A stretch of 64,000 bases of DNA from Micromonospora marina. Lineage in GTDB: Bacteria > Actinomycetota > Actinomycetes > Mycobacteriales > Micromonosporaceae. Location of the stretch: assembly GCF_900091565.1 (NCBI RefSeq), contig NZ_FMCV01000019.1, positions 1-64,000 of the forward strand. The letters are read 5' to 3'. Both the position numbers and the translations under genes were made by a program. Below are positions 8,096-16,610 of this stretch, in pieces. The notes beneath the pieces are model-generated. The model did no database searches and was not told the DNA's origin. It saw only the letters and a program-made list of their open reading frames with translations. Position 1 is the stretch's first letter; each line of letters opens with the position of its first letter.

Positions 8096-10612
8096 CTACA
8101 ACTGGCCGACGTCGGTGATCCGGACCACCGCCGCGCCGGTCTCGTCCGAGGCGGCCAGGTCGACCTCGGCGCTGATGCCCCAGTCGTGGTCGCCGTCCGG
8201 GTCGTCCAGGATCTGCCGGACGGTCCACCTGTCGCGGCCCTGTTCGATCATCAGCAGCGCCGGCCCGCGTGCGTCCGGCCCCACGCCGATCGCGTCGTAC
8301 GACTCGAAGTACGGCTCCAGCGCGTCGGCCCAGGCGTCGGCGTTCCAGCCGTCGCCCGCGTCCAGCTCGCCGAGCAGGTCCCAGCGGCGCAGCGCGGCCA
8401 GCTCGACGCGGCGGAACATCGCGTTGCGCACCAGCACCCGGAACGCCCGCGCGTTGCGGGTCACCGCCGGCGGCCGGTCGTCCAGCGAGGCGGCCAACTC
8501 GGCCACGTCCGACGGGTTGCGCAGCCGCTCCCACTCGTCGATGAGGCTGGAGTCGACCTGGCGGACCAGTTCGCCCAGCCACTCGATGAGGTCGACCAGT
8601 TCCTCGGTCTTGGCGTCCTCGGGGACGGTCTGCCGCAGCGTCTTGTACGCGTCGGCGAGGTACCGCAGCACCAGTCCCTCGGACCGGGACAGCCCGTAGA
8701 ACTGGACGTACTCGGGGAACGTCATGGCCCGCTCGTACATGTCGCGGACCACTGACTTGGGGGAGAGCTGATGGTCGGCGACCCACGGGTGGCCCTGCCG
8801 GTACATCTCGTACGCGGACTCCAGCAGCTCGGCCAGCGGCTTGGGCCAGGTCACCTCGTCGAGCAGTTCGAGGCGCGCCTCGTACTCGATGCCCTCGGCC
8901 TTCATCGCGGCGACCGCCTCGCCGCGGGCCTTGAACTGCTGCGCGGACAGCACCTGACGCGGGTCGTCCAGGATCGACTCGATCACGCTGAGCACGTCGA
9001 GCGCGTACGAGGGCGACTCGCGGTCGAGCAGTTCGACGGTGGCCAGCGCCAGCGGTGACAGCGGCTGGTTCAGCGCGAAGTCGAGCTGGAGGTCGACGGT
9101 GAGGCGTACCCGGCGGCCGGTCTCGTCCGGTTCGGGCAGTTCCTCGACCACGCCGCCGGCGCGCAGCGCCCGGTAGATCGCGATGGCCCGGCGGATGTGC
9201 CGGCGCTGGGCGGCCGGATCCTCGTGGTTGTCGGTGAGCAGGTGCCGCATCGAGGCGAACGCGTCACCGGGGCGGCCGATCACGTTGAGCAGCATGGAGT
9301 GGCTGACCTGGAAGCTGGAGGTGAGCGGCTCCGGCTCGGCCTCGACCAGGCGCTGGAACGTCGGCTCGCCCCAGCCGATCGAGCCCTCCGGCGGCTTCTT
9401 CTTCACCACCTTGCGGCGCTTCTTCGGGTCGTCACCGGCCTTCGCGAGCGCCTTGGAGTTCTCGATCACGTGCTCGGGGGCCTGCACCACGACCCGGCCC
9501 AGCGTGTCGAACCCGGCCCGTCCGGCCCGTCCGGCGATCTGGTGGAACTCGCGGGCCTTCAGCAGGCGCGTCCGCTCCCCGTCGTACTTCGAGAGGCCGG
9601 TGAACAGCACCGTACGGATCGGCACGTTGATGCCGACGCCGAGCGTGTCCGTACCGCAGATGACCTTGAGTAGGCCGGCCTGGGCGAGCGTCTCGACGAG
9701 GCGGCGGTACTTCGGGAGCATGCCGGCGTGGTGCACGCCGATGCCGTGCCGGACCAGCCGGGACAGCGTCTTGCCGAAGCCCGAGGTGAACCGGAAGTTG
9801 CCGATCGCACTCGCGATCATGTCCTTCTCCGCGCGGGTGCAGACGTTCACGCTCATCAGCGCCTGCGCCCGTTCCAGCGCCGCGGCCTGGGTGAAGTGCA
9901 CGACGTACACCGGGGCCTGCTTGGTCTCCAGCAGCTCCTCCAGGGTCTCGTGCAGCGGCGTGGTCGCGTACGAGAAGAGGAGCGGCACCGGCCGCTCGGC
10001 CGAGCGGACGACGGCGGTCGGCCGCCCGGTGCGCCGGGTCAGGTCGTCGACGAAGCGGGTGGTGTCGCCGAGCGTGGCGGACATCAGCACGAACTGGGAC
10101 TGCGGCAGTTCGATCAGCGGGACCTGCCACGCCCAGCCCCGGTCCGGCTCGGCGTAGAAGTGGAACTCGTCCATGATCACCTGGCCGACGTCGGCGCGGC
10201 GGCCCTCGCGCAGCGCCAGGTTGGCCAGGATCTCCGCGGTGCAGCAGATGATCGGCGCGTCCGCGTTGACGCTGGCGTCGCCGGTGAGCATGCCGACGTT
10301 CTCCGCGCCGAAGACCTCGCAGAGCGCGAAGAACTTCTCCGAGACCAGCGCCTTGATCGGCGCGGTGTAGAAGGTCGTCCGGTCGTCGGCCAGCGCCGCG
10401 AAGTGCGCCGCGATCGCCACCAGGCTCTTGCCCGAGCCGGTCGGCGTATTCATGATCACGTTCGCGCCGGAGACGATCTCGATGACCGCCTCCTCCTGAT
10501 GGGGATAGAGGTCGAGGCCGCGCTCGGACGCCCAGGAGGCGAACGCGTCGTAGAGGGTGTCGGGATCGGCGGTCTTCGGCAGCGCGGCGGTGAGAGTCAT
10601 GGCGGCTCCCAT
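8096..10612 (-). CDS. DEAD/DEAH-box helicase with DUF3516 domain
   Basis: Superfamily 2 helicase of 838 residues. The Walker A motif TPTGSGKS is at 56-63 and the Walker B box is D-E-F-H (148-151). Then come L-M-S-A-T-L-G-D-T (motif III) and Q-I-A-G-R-A-G-R-A-G-F (motif VI). This resembles Ski2/Mtr4-like helicases, followed by a long alpha-helical C-terminal half matching DUF3516. Such proteins are widespread in actinomycetes and are presumed RNA helicases; the substrate is not established. A second ATG four codons in (10600) is an alternative start. It is single, flanked by convergent and tandem unrelated genes. Confidence 0.9.
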   Translation of the reverse strand: MGAAMTLTAALPKTADPDTLYDAFASWASERGLDLYPHQEEAVIEIVSGANVIMNTPTGSGKSLVAIAAHFAALADDRTTFYTAPIKALVSEKFFALCEVFGAENVGMLTGDASVNADAPIICCTAEILANLALREGRRADVGQVIMDEFHFYAEPDRGWAWQVPLIELPQSQFVLMSATLGDTTRFVDDLTRRTGRPTAVVRSAERPVPLLFSYATTPLHETLEELLETKQAPVYVVHFTQAAALERAQALMSVNVCTRAEKDMIASAIGNFRFTSGFGKTLSRLVRHGIGVHHAGMLPKYRRLVETLAQAGLLKVICGTDTLGVGINVPIRTVLFTGLSKYDGERTRLLKAREFHQIAGRAGRAGFDTLGRVVVQAPEHVIENSKALAKAGDDPKKRRKVVKKKPPEGSIGWGEPTFQRLVEAEPEPLTSSFQVSHSMLLNVIGRPGDAFASMRHLLTDNHEDPAAQRRHIRRAIAIYRALRAGGVVEELPEPDETGRRVRLTVDLQLDFALNQPLSPLALATVELLDRESPSYALDVLSVIESILDDPRQVLSAQQFKARGEAVAAMKAEGIEYEARLELLDEVTWPKPLAELLESAYEMYRQGHPWVADHQLSPKSVVRDMYERAMTFPEYVQFYGLSRSEGLVLRYLADAYKTLRQTVPEDAKTEELVDLIEWLGELVRQVDSSLIDEWERLRNPSDVAELAASLDDRPPAVTRNARAFRVLVRNAMFRRVELAALRRWDLLGELDAGDGWNADAWADALEPYFESYDAIGVGPDARGPALLMIEQGRDRWTVRQILDDPDGDHDWGISAEVDLAASDETGAAVVRITDVGQL

Positions 10613-10661
10613 CGTGCCTGGATCACACCACGCCGCGCCAACCGGGTTCAGCGCAACGGGT

Positions 10662-11348
10662 TCAGCGCCGCCGGTGGATCAGGTCGAAGACCTCCCGGCC
10701 CGCGGTCAGTGCGCGCCGCTCGAACTTCGTCACCGGCCGGTGCGCCGGACGGGGCGCGTAGCCGCCGTACACGTCGACCAGCTCCGGGTCGGCGGTGAGC
10801 GTCTGGCGCATCGACTCGGCGTACTGCGCCCAGTCCGTCGCGCAGTGCAGCGTGCCGCCCGGCGCCAGCCGGGACCGCAGCAGCGCCACGTGCGCCGGCG
10901 CGATGATCCGCCGCTTGTGGTGGCGGGTCTTCGGCCACGGGTCCGGGAAGTAGACGTGCACCGCGTCCAGGCAGCCCTCCGGCATGGCCCGGACCAGGTC
11001 CAGCGCGTCCCCCTCGGCCACCCGCACGTTGTCCAGACCGTGGCGTTCCACCAGGTCGAGCAGGTTGGCGATTCCCGGCGTGTGGACCTCGACCGCCAGA
11101 TAGTGTCGGTCCCGGTCGGCCGCCGCCATGGCGGCGGTGGCGTCGCCCATGCCGGAGCCGATCTCCAGCACCAGCGGCGCCCGTCGTCCGAACAGCACCG
11201 TCGGATCGCACGGCCCGTCGAGGGCGGCGATCTCGAGGCCGTACGCGGGCCAGAGCCGGGTGAGCGCGTCGCGCTGCCGCTCGCTCATCCGTCCGCGACG
11301 CGGATGGAAGGTGCGGATGCGGCCGGCGGCGATGTCGGGAAGGGTCAC
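10662..11348 (-). CDS. trmB: tRNA (guanine-N7-)-methyltransferase TrmB
   Basis: SAM-dependent methyltransferase of 228 residues that makes m7G at position 46 of tRNA. The SAM-binding loop E-I-G-S-G-M-G-D is at 62-69. The family signature Y-F-P-D-P-W-P-K with a following R-H-H-K-R-R is near 133-147. The C-terminal T-K-F-E-R-R motif typical of TrmB is also present. Its length is normal for the family. The start is GTG at 11348, with TAGGCT 9 nt upstream. It is transcribed away from the sortase pair. Confidence 0.95.
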   Translation of the reverse strand: MTLPDIAAGRIRTFHPRRGRMSERQRDALTRLWPAYGLEIAALDGPCDPTVLFGRRAPLVLEIGSGMGDATAAMAAADRDRHYLAVEVHTPGIANLLDLVERHGLDNVRVAEGDALDLVRAMPEGCLDAVHVYFPDPWPKTRHHKRRIIAPAHVALLRSRLAPGGTLHCATDWAQYAESMRQTLTADPELVDVYGGYAPRPAHRPVTKFERRALTAGREVFDLIHRRR

Positions 11349-11427
11349 AGCGACCCGAGCCTAGCCCGCATCGGATGTGATGTGCGGCCAGGGGTGAGAG
11401 GATTCATCCCGTACGCCGGGAGGGGTC

Positions 11428-12009
11428 ATGGGGTCGTTCAGGGTACGTGAGGCGCTGCTGGTCGCGGTCGCCGCGTGCGCCGCCCCGCTGGTCGGTGCGG
11501 TGGCCGCCCAGGCCGCGCCGCGCGCCGCCGAACCGGTGCCGGACCAGCCCCCGGCCGACGTGATCTTCGTGGAGGTCACCCCGGGCACCGTCTCGCCCGG
11601 TTACCTCGTCGGCATCCGGGCGAGCTGCCGGAACAACACCGTACCGGCGATCGTGACCTCGGACGCGTTCGGCAAGATCCAGGTGCAGCCGCAGCGCGGC
11701 CTGCTCACCGCCACGCCGATGGTCCACGAGCGCACCCGGCCCGGCAACTACCGGGTCAAGCTGGAGTGCCCCGGTGGGGAGACCGCCTCGACCATGCTCC
11801 AGGTGGTGAAGGCCGGCCAGCCGGCCCGGCAGCCGACCCACCAGCCCGGTCATCTGCCCAGCCGTGGCCCGGCGACCGGCTTCGGCGGCACCGCCGGGCC
11901 CGGGCTCGGTGGCCTGCTGGTGCCCGTCGGGCTGGCGGTGACGGTGGTCGGCGCCGGGCTCGGCGTGGCCGCGTCCCGCCGGCACGCCCGCGGCGCCGCC
12001 GGAGGCTGA
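11428..12009 (+). CDS. Small secreted protein with C-terminal anchor, likely sortase partner
   Basis: Protein of 193 residues with an N-terminal signal peptide (about 1-33, ending A-Q-A-A-P) and a single beta-rich domain of about 95 residues containing C-R-N-N-T and L-E-C-P-G-G, probably one disulfide. A Pro/Gln/His linker follows. The C-terminus has R-G-P-A-T-G-F-G-G, a hydrophobic span of about 20 residues, and R-R-H-A-R. This has the layout of a sorting signal, with P-A-T-G in place of LPXTG. Its stop is 7 bp before the class F sortase start, so the pair is co-transcribed. The domain looks like those in short actinomycete proteins found beside class F sortases; its function is unknown. Confidence 0.75.
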   Translation: MGSFRVREALLVAVAACAAPLVGAVAAQAAPRAAEPVPDQPPADVIFVEVTPGTVSPGYLVGIRASCRNNTVPAIVTSDAFGKIQVQPQRGLLTATPMVHERTRPGNYRVKLECPGGETASTMLQVVKAGQPARQPTHQPGHLPSRGPATGFGGTAGPGLGGLLVPVGLAVTVVGAGLGVAASRRHARGAAGG

Positions 12010-12016
12010 GGCCGCC

Positions 12017-12916
12017 ATGGCCGAGCACTTCGTCCCGCCGCCCGCCGGAGCACGGCGCTCCGTCCGGCCGTTACCCGCCCTGCCGCCGCCCGCCGCGCCG
12101 CCGACCGCCGGGACCCGGTCGGCTGCCGTGCCGGTCTCCGGGTCGCGGCCGTGGATGCCGCCGCCCGCCGCGTCGCGACCGTGGTATCCGCCGTCGGCCG
12201 ATCCGCCGGCCCTGCGCCCGGGGCCTGCCGGGCCGCCACCGGCCGGGCCGCCACCGGCGTCGCCGGGTGGGCGGGACCGGGGCCGCAGTTCCTGGTCGAA
12301 GCCGCTGGCAGTGGTGCTGGTGCTGGTCGGCGTGTTCGCCACCGGGGCCGGGCTCGGCCGCACGGCCGGGCCGTTCGACTTCGCCGACGCGTCGGCCGGG
12401 TCGAGCCAGGCGAACGGCTCGGGCGCGGCGGCCCCGGCGGGCGCTGCCGCTGCGGTCCGGAAGCCGGCGAGCCGGCCGGTACGCCTGGCGGTGCCGGCTA
12501 TCAAGGTCAACGCACCGGTCACGCCCGTCGGGCAGGCGAGGGACGGTTCGGTGGACGTGCCGCCGCTGACCGAGCACGACCAGACCGGCTGGTACGACAG
12601 GGCAGCGGTGCCCGGCGACCCGGGCCGGGCGATCATCGTGGGCCACGTCGACACCAAGAGCGGTCCGGCCGTGTTCTACCGGCTGCGCTCGCTCAAGCCC
12701 GGCGCGCGGATCCAGGTGACCCGCGCCGACCGGAGCGTGGTGACCTTCACGGTGGACAGCGTCGAGTACTTCGACAAGTCGAACCTGCCGGCCGCCCGGG
12801 TCTACGGCGACTCGGGCCCGGCCGAGCTGCGGCTGATCACCTGCGGCGGCGAGTGGGTCGGCGGCCGTACCGGCTACCAGGACAACGTGATCGTCTTCGC
12901 GTCCCTCACCCGCTGA
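12017..12916 (+). CDS. Class F sortase
   Basis: Protein of 299 residues: a Pro-rich cytoplasmic N-terminus (1-90), one transmembrane helix (about 96-113), then an extracellular sortase barrel from about 150. The catalytic triad is visible: His in V-G-H-V-D (residue 210), Cys in L-I-T-C-G-G (residue 276) and Arg in G-G-R-T-G-Y-Q-D-N (residue 284). LITC followed by GG and the T-G-Y-x-D-N tail are typical of actinomycete class F enzymes. It is a cysteine transpeptidase acting on the outer membrane face. The close upstream gene encodes a membrane-anchored secreted protein with a P-A-T-G-F-G-G tail and is the natural substrate candidate. Confidence 0.9.
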   Translation: MAEHFVPPPAGARRSVRPLPALPPPAAPPTAGTRSAAVPVSGSRPWMPPPAASRPWYPPSADPPALRPGPAGPPPAGPPPASPGGRDRGRSSWSKPLAVVLVLVGVFATGAGLGRTAGPFDFADASAGSSQANGSGAAAPAGAAAAVRKPASRPVRLAVPAIKVNAPVTPVGQARDGSVDVPPLTEHDQTGWYDRAAVPGDPGRAIIVGHVDTKSGPAVFYRLRSLKPGARIQVTRADRSVVTFTVDSVEYFDKSNLPAARVYGDSGPAELRLITCGGEWVGGRTGYQDNVIVFASLTR

Positions 12917-12981
12917 CCGCCCCCGAACCGACCCGCCCCGGCCGCGACGAGCCGGGCTTGGCGCGGCGGAGAAGGAGGGGG

Positions 12982-13296
12982 TCAGGGCCGGGCGGGGACC
13001 TGCTGGACCACCTCGAACTCCAGCAGGGTGGCGCCGGTGGCGACGGGCTTGCGGGGTTCGCCGCCCTCGGCGTGCGCGGCCCGGGACGGGCCCTGCGCCC
13101 ACGCCTGGTAAGCCTCCTCGCTCTCCCAGCGCGTGTACACGAAGTAGCGGGTGTCTCCGGCGACCGGACGCAGCAGTTCGAAGCCGAGGAAACCGGGGGA
13201 GTTCTCCACCGCGCCGGCCCGGGCCGCGAACCGCTTCTCCAGCTCCTCGCCGGCGCCGGACGGGACGTCGATCGCGTTGATCTTCACGACAGCCAT
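12982..13296 (-). CDS. Antibiotic biosynthesis monooxygenase (ABM) domain protein
   Basis: Protein of 104 residues with the dimeric ferredoxin-like ABM fold. It begins M-A-V-V-K-I-N-A-I-D-V, continues with F-A-A-R-A-G-A-V-E-N-S-P-G-F-L-G-F-E-L-L and then Y-F-V-Y-T-R-W-E-S-E-E-A-Y-Q-A-W, the classic second strand and helix. Relatives include heme-degrading MhuD/IsdG-type and quinone-forming monooxygenases. The Asn in E-N-S-P-G-F is compatible with heme-oxygenase-like members but does not prove that role. A TAGGGT box lies 6 nt before the ATG, suggesting a leaderless mRNA. Confidence 0.85.
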   Translation of the reverse strand: MAVVKINAIDVPSGAGEELEKRFAARAGAVENSPGFLGFELLRPVAGDTRYFVYTRWESEEAYQAWAQGPSRAAHAEGGEPRKPVATGATLLEFEVVQQVPARP

Positions 13297-13302
13297 GCGT
13301 AC

Positions 13303-13308
13303 ACCCTA
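13303..13308 (-). promoter_or_regulatory. -10 element (TAGGGT), leaderless start of ABM gene
   Basis: On the reverse strand TAGGGT is followed by GTACGC and then the ATG at 13296. Confidence 0.5.
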
Positions 13309-13321
13309 ACGAGCGCCGCCC

Positions 13322-14119
13322 TCAGAACGTCTCGACAGCCGGTGCCAGGTCCGCGTCGACCACGATCGGGGCGTGGTCCGAGGGCCCCTTGCCCTTGCGG
13401 GCCTCCCGGTCCACGTACGCCGAACGGACCGCGCGGGCGAACGACGCGCTCGCGTACACCAGGTCGATCCGCATGCCCTTGTTCTGGTGGAACATCCCGG
13501 CCCGGTAGTCCCAGTAGGTGAACGGGTGCGGCCCCTTCATCGGGGTGGGCACCACGTCCTCCAGCCCCAGGTCGCGCAACGCGGCCAGGGCGGCCCGCTC
13601 GGCCGGGGTGACGTGGGTGGAGGTGGCGAACAGGGCGGGATCCCAGACGTCCGCGTCCGTGGGCGCCACGTTGAAGTCACCGCAGACGGCCACCGGCAGC
13701 GCGCCGCCCACCTCCGGTTCGAGCGCGTCGCGCAGCGCCGCGAACCAGGCCAGCTTGTACGCGTAGTGCGGGTCAGCCGGCGCGCGGCCGTTCGGCACGT
13801 ACACCGACCAGACCCGCAGCCCGTCGCAGGTGGCCGAGATGGCGCGGGCCTCGGGGTCGGGGAACCCGGGCTCGCCCGGGAAACCGACCGCCACGTCGGC
13901 CAGCCCGACCCGGGACAGCACGGCGACGCCGTTCCACCGCCCGTCGCTGTGGCTGGCCACCTCGTAGCCCAGCTCGCCCACCTCGGCGACCGGAAACGCC
14001 CCGTCGGGGCACTTGGTCTCCTGCAGGCACACGACGTCGGGCTTCGTGGTGGCCAGCCAGTCGAGCAGCCGGGGCAGGCGGGCCTTCACCGAGTTCACGT
14101 TCCAGGTCGCCAGGCGCAT
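13322..14119 (-). CDS. xthA: Exodeoxyribonuclease III
   Basis: AP endonuclease/exonuclease III of 265 residues, the usual length. It starts M-R-L-A-T-W-N-V-N-S, the signature of the family. Then come C-L-Q-E-T-K (catalytic Glu), the G-D-F-N-V-A-P-T-D motif, and S-D-H-A-P-I-V-V-D with the catalytic Asp-His pair. It acts in base-excision repair by incising abasic sites and trimming 3' blocking groups. The ATG at 14119 is preferred over one 6 codons upstream (14137) because the protein then begins exactly at the family N-terminus; CAGGCT also lies 6 nt before it. The 20 bp of non-coding DNA to the next gene suggest it is read together with PAC2. Confidence 0.93.
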   Translation of the reverse strand: MRLATWNVNSVKARLPRLLDWLATTKPDVVCLQETKCPDGAFPVAEVGELGYEVASHSDGRWNGVAVLSRVGLADVAVGFPGEPGFPDPEARAISATCDGLRVWSVYVPNGRAPADPHYAYKLAWFAALRDALEPEVGGALPVAVCGDFNVAPTDADVWDPALFATSTHVTPAERAALAALRDLGLEDVVPTPMKGPHPFTYWDYRAGMFHQNKGMRIDLVYASASFARAVRSAYVDREARKGKGPSDHAPIVVDADLAPAVETF

Positions 14120-14156
14120 GTCCCCAGCCTGCCGCATCCCCGCCCGCCCCGCCGCC

Positions 14157-15077
14157 TCAGCGCTCCGGGGTGTCGCCGGGGCGGGTCTGCTCGGCGAGGA
14201 AGCGTTCCAGCTCGGCGCCGAGTTCGTCGGCGGTGGGCAGCGGCCCGGTCTCGCCGGCGAGCAGGCTCTTCTCGCCCCGGCCGCGGGCGAACGCGTCGTA
14301 CTGCTCCTCCAGCGCCTGCACCAGCGTCGCCGCCTCCTCGGTCTGGGTGACCTGGCGGTCGATCTCCACCCGGACCGCCTCGGCCGCGGTCCGCAGCTCC
14401 TCGACTGGCAGCAGCAGGCCGGTGCTGCGGGACACGGCGGACAGCAGCGCCTCGGCGGCGGCCGGGTACTCGGCCTGGGCGACGTAGTGCGGCACGTGCG
14501 CGGCGAAGCCGAGGGCGTCGCGTCCCTGCTCGCCGAGGCGGTACTCCAGCAGGTGACCGACGCCGGCCGGCACCTGCACCTTCTGCAACCACGGCTCGTG
14601 CCCGGCGACCAGTTCCCTGCGGGTGGCGTGGGCGGTGACGCCGCTGGGCCGGGTGTGCGGCACCGCCATCGGGATCGAGTTGAGCCCGACGGTGAGCCGG
14701 ACGTCGAGGCGGGCGCTGAGCCCGGCGACGGCGGCCACGAAACGCTCCCACTGCAGGTCCGGCTCGGGGCCGGTGAGCAGCAGGAACGGGGTCTCGTCGT
14801 CGTCGTGCAGCAGGTGCAGCTCCAGCGCCGGGGCGTCGTAGGACTCCCAGTGGTCCTCGACGAACGTCATCACCGGGCGGCGGGAGCGGTAGTCGAACAT
14901 CTGGTCCACGTCGAAGCGGGCGATCACCTGGGCGTCGAGCGAGGTGAGCAGCTGTTCCCGGGCCAGCCGGGTGGCGTTGCCGGCGTCGACGAAGCCGGTG
15001 AGCGCCTGGATCAGCACCGGCTGGCCGAGCTCGGGCAGCTCGTCGGTGAGTTCGTAGAGCTCGTGTGGATCGAGCAC
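14157..15077 (-). CDS. PAC2 family protein
   Basis: Protein of 306 residues matching the actinomycete PAC2 family, named after proteasome assembly chaperone 2. Visible pieces are V-L-I-Q-A-L-T-G-F-V-D-A-G-N-A, then F-L-L-L-T-G-P-E-P-D-L-Q-W and G-V-G-H-L-L-E-Y-R-L. These are conserved in bacterial relatives, whose function is unproven. The GTG at 15077 is chosen because GGGAGGACCCCACC sits just upstream and VLDPHELYEL is the family N-terminus; the frame stays open further upstream but has no ribosome site. The C-terminus has an acidic tail after L-L-A-G-E-T-G-P-L-P-T-A. Confidence 0.85.
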   Translation of the reverse strand: MLDPHELYELTDELPELGQPVLIQALTGFVDAGNATRLAREQLLTSLDAQVIARFDVDQMFDYRSRRPVMTFVEDHWESYDAPALELHLLHDDDETPFLLLTGPEPDLQWERFVAAVAGLSARLDVRLTVGLNSIPMAVPHTRPSGVTAHATRRELVAGHEPWLQKVQVPAGVGHLLEYRLGEQGRDALGFAAHVPHYVAQAEYPAAAEALLSAVSRSTGLLLPVEELRTAAEAVRVEIDRQVTQTEEAATLVQALEEQYDAFARGRGEKSLLAGETGPLPTADELGAELERFLAEQTRPGDTPER

Positions 15078-15468
15078 CGGTGGGGTCCTCCCTGTCGACG
15101 CGTTCGGGGAGCGCCGAGCGTGCGGCCTCCCGGTTCGGCAAACGTACCGGGGCGGGTGGTCCATTCCGTTACGGCCACGTCCGATGCCCGAATGATGATC
15201 ACGATTCGGCTACGCCCTGGTCCGCCGACCCATATCCGGATCGTCCGAACGGACGAGTTGGTCGATCTTCGGGCGGGAGCGGGAGGTCTGCGGCGTTCCT
15301 GCCGGGCTCGATTCGCGTGCCGTCGCCCGGGTGATTGGTCCGGTCTCCGAGGTCTGTGGTCCGCCGTCCCGGGCTGGGGCGGGCGGTCCGGTTCGGATCG
15401 GCGGAAGTGTGGTGAGGGCCACCCTTTCGGCCTGGGTGATCCCGGTTTGCCCTGCCTAGCCTCGTCGG
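15078..15468. other. Intergenic region between PAC2 and lysozyme-like gene
   Basis: These 391 bases separate two divergent genes and hold their promoters. The segment 15180-15270 is richer in A and T than its surroundings. I see no RNA gene and no further coding region. Confidence 0.5.
15457..15462 (+). promoter_or_regulatory. -10 element (TAGCCT), leaderless start of lysozyme-like gene
   Basis: TAGCCT is followed by CGTCGG and then the ATG at 15469. If transcription begins at that A there is no 5' leader, which argues against a riboswitch here. Confidence 0.5.
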
Positions 15469-16332
15469 ATGCGTAACGACGGCAACCTCGACGACCCGTT
15501 CGGCTCCGGCCGCCCGGCTGACCGTTCGGACGATACTCCATCCACCGACCGGTTGGCCACACTCCGGGGACTGGCCCGGCGTACCCGCTTCCGGACACCC
15601 ACGAACCCCCGGCCCGGCCGGACGAAGCTGGCGGTCGCCACCGGCGCGGCCTGCTGCCTGGGCCTGGTCGGCTTCACCCAGGCCGGCTTCGGCGCACCGG
15701 ACCGCGCCGCCGGCCCGGCGCCCTCGGCGGAGGTCGCCGAGCGCGCGGTGGTCGACCGGGCCTCCCGGGCCATGGCCCGGCCGAGCACCGCCCCCGCCAC
15801 CCCCAGCGCCAGCCCCTCCGCGACGGCCAGCCCGAAGGCGACCGCCGAGCCCAAGCCGACCGCCGAGCCCGAGCCGACGAAGACGGTCCGGCGGATCGTC
15901 CCGGTCGCCGGCCTGGACCGCACCCAGATGAACAACGCCGAGAAGATCGTGCAGGCCGGCAAGGAGATGGGCATGCCGCGCCGTGCCCTGGTCATCGCGG
16001 TGGCGACGGCCATGCAGGAGAGCACCCTGCTCAACTACGCCAGCGGCGTGCTGCCCGAGTCGCAGGACTACCCGCACCAGGCGATCGGCTGGGACCACGA
16101 CTCGGTCGGACTGTTCCAGCAGCGTCCCAGCAGCGGCTGGGGCACCGTCGGGCAGCTGATGGACCCCGAGTACGCGACGAAGGCGTTCCTGTCCGCGCTG
16201 GCGGAGATCCCCGGCTGGCAGAACCTCCCGCTCTCGGTGGCCGCCCAGGCGGTGCAGATCTCGGCGTTCCCGGACGCGTACGCCCAGCACGAGTGGCGGG
16301 CCGGCGAAGTGGTGGCCGAGATCCTGGGCTGA
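15469..16332 (+). CDS. Secreted/membrane-anchored lysozyme-fold peptidoglycan hydrolase
   Basis: Protein of 287 residues. A cytoplasmic N-terminus of about 55 residues is followed by one hydrophobic segment (A-V-A-T-G-A-A-C-C-L-G-L-V-G-F), then an Ala/Pro/Thr-rich spacer with repeated T-A-E-P-K/E-P. The C-terminal catalytic domain of about 140 residues contains A-T-A-M-Q-E-S-T-L-L-N, whose Glu fits the catalytic position of lytic transglycosylases. D-S-V-G-L-F-Q-Q-R-P-S-S-G-W-G is the equivalent of the G-L-x-Q motif. The family is common in actinomycetes. It likely cleaves or remodels peptidoglycan outside the cell; exact bond specificity is not known. Confidence 0.8.
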   Translation: MRNDGNLDDPFGSGRPADRSDDTPSTDRLATLRGLARRTRFRTPTNPRPGRTKLAVATGAACCLGLVGFTQAGFGAPDRAAGPAPSAEVAERAVVDRASRAMARPSTAPATPSASPSATASPKATAEPKPTAEPEPTKTVRRIVPVAGLDRTQMNNAEKIVQAGKEMGMPRRALVIAVATAMQESTLLNYASGVLPESQDYPHQAIGWDHDSVGLFQQRPSSGWGTVGQLMDPEYATKAFLSALAEIPGWQNLPLSVAAQAVQISAFPDAYAQHEWRAGEVVAEILG

Positions 16333-16423
16333 CCGGACGTGTGGTTGCCGGAGGGCCGATTCGGGTATCAGGGGCTTGCCGGTCCCAGGTACACATGAAG
16401 GGGACCGCGGGATGGAGGATCTC

Positions 16424-16570
16424 ATGTCGCTGATGCAACGAATCACCGCCTTCCTGCGGTCGCCGCGCGGCCAGCAGTTGGTCGACCGCGGCCGGCGTGA
16501 GATGTCGAAGCCGGAGAACCAGGCCCGGTTGCGGCAGATCGCGAACCGGCTGCAGTCGCGCCGGCGCTGA
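16424..16570 (+). CDS. Small basic hypothetical protein, 48 residues
   Basis: Short Arg-rich peptide: M-S-L-M-Q-R-I-T-A-F-L-R-S-P-R-G-Q-Q and then helices rich in Arg and Gln, ending R-R-R. The ATG at 16424 has GGAGG five bases upstream of it (16414-16418); an ATG four codons earlier (16412) has AAGGGGA at proper spacing and is an alternative. The pattern of amphipathic basic helices resembles small actinomycete proteins of unknown role. It lies 40 bp before the EcsC-like gene and probably shares its transcript. Confidence 0.65.
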   Translation: MSLMQRITAFLRSPRGQQLVDRGRREMSKPENQARLRQIANRLQSRRR

Positions 16571-16610
16571 CCCGCGTCACCCCCTGCCGCACGAGCCTCC
16601 GGAGCCCTTC

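Noticed and set aside
15078..15468. c-di-AMP (ydaO) riboswitch upstream of a cell wall hydrolase, as found in other actinomycetes
   Set aside because: I could not find the conserved core, and the -10 box 6 nt before the ATG implies there is no leader RNA.
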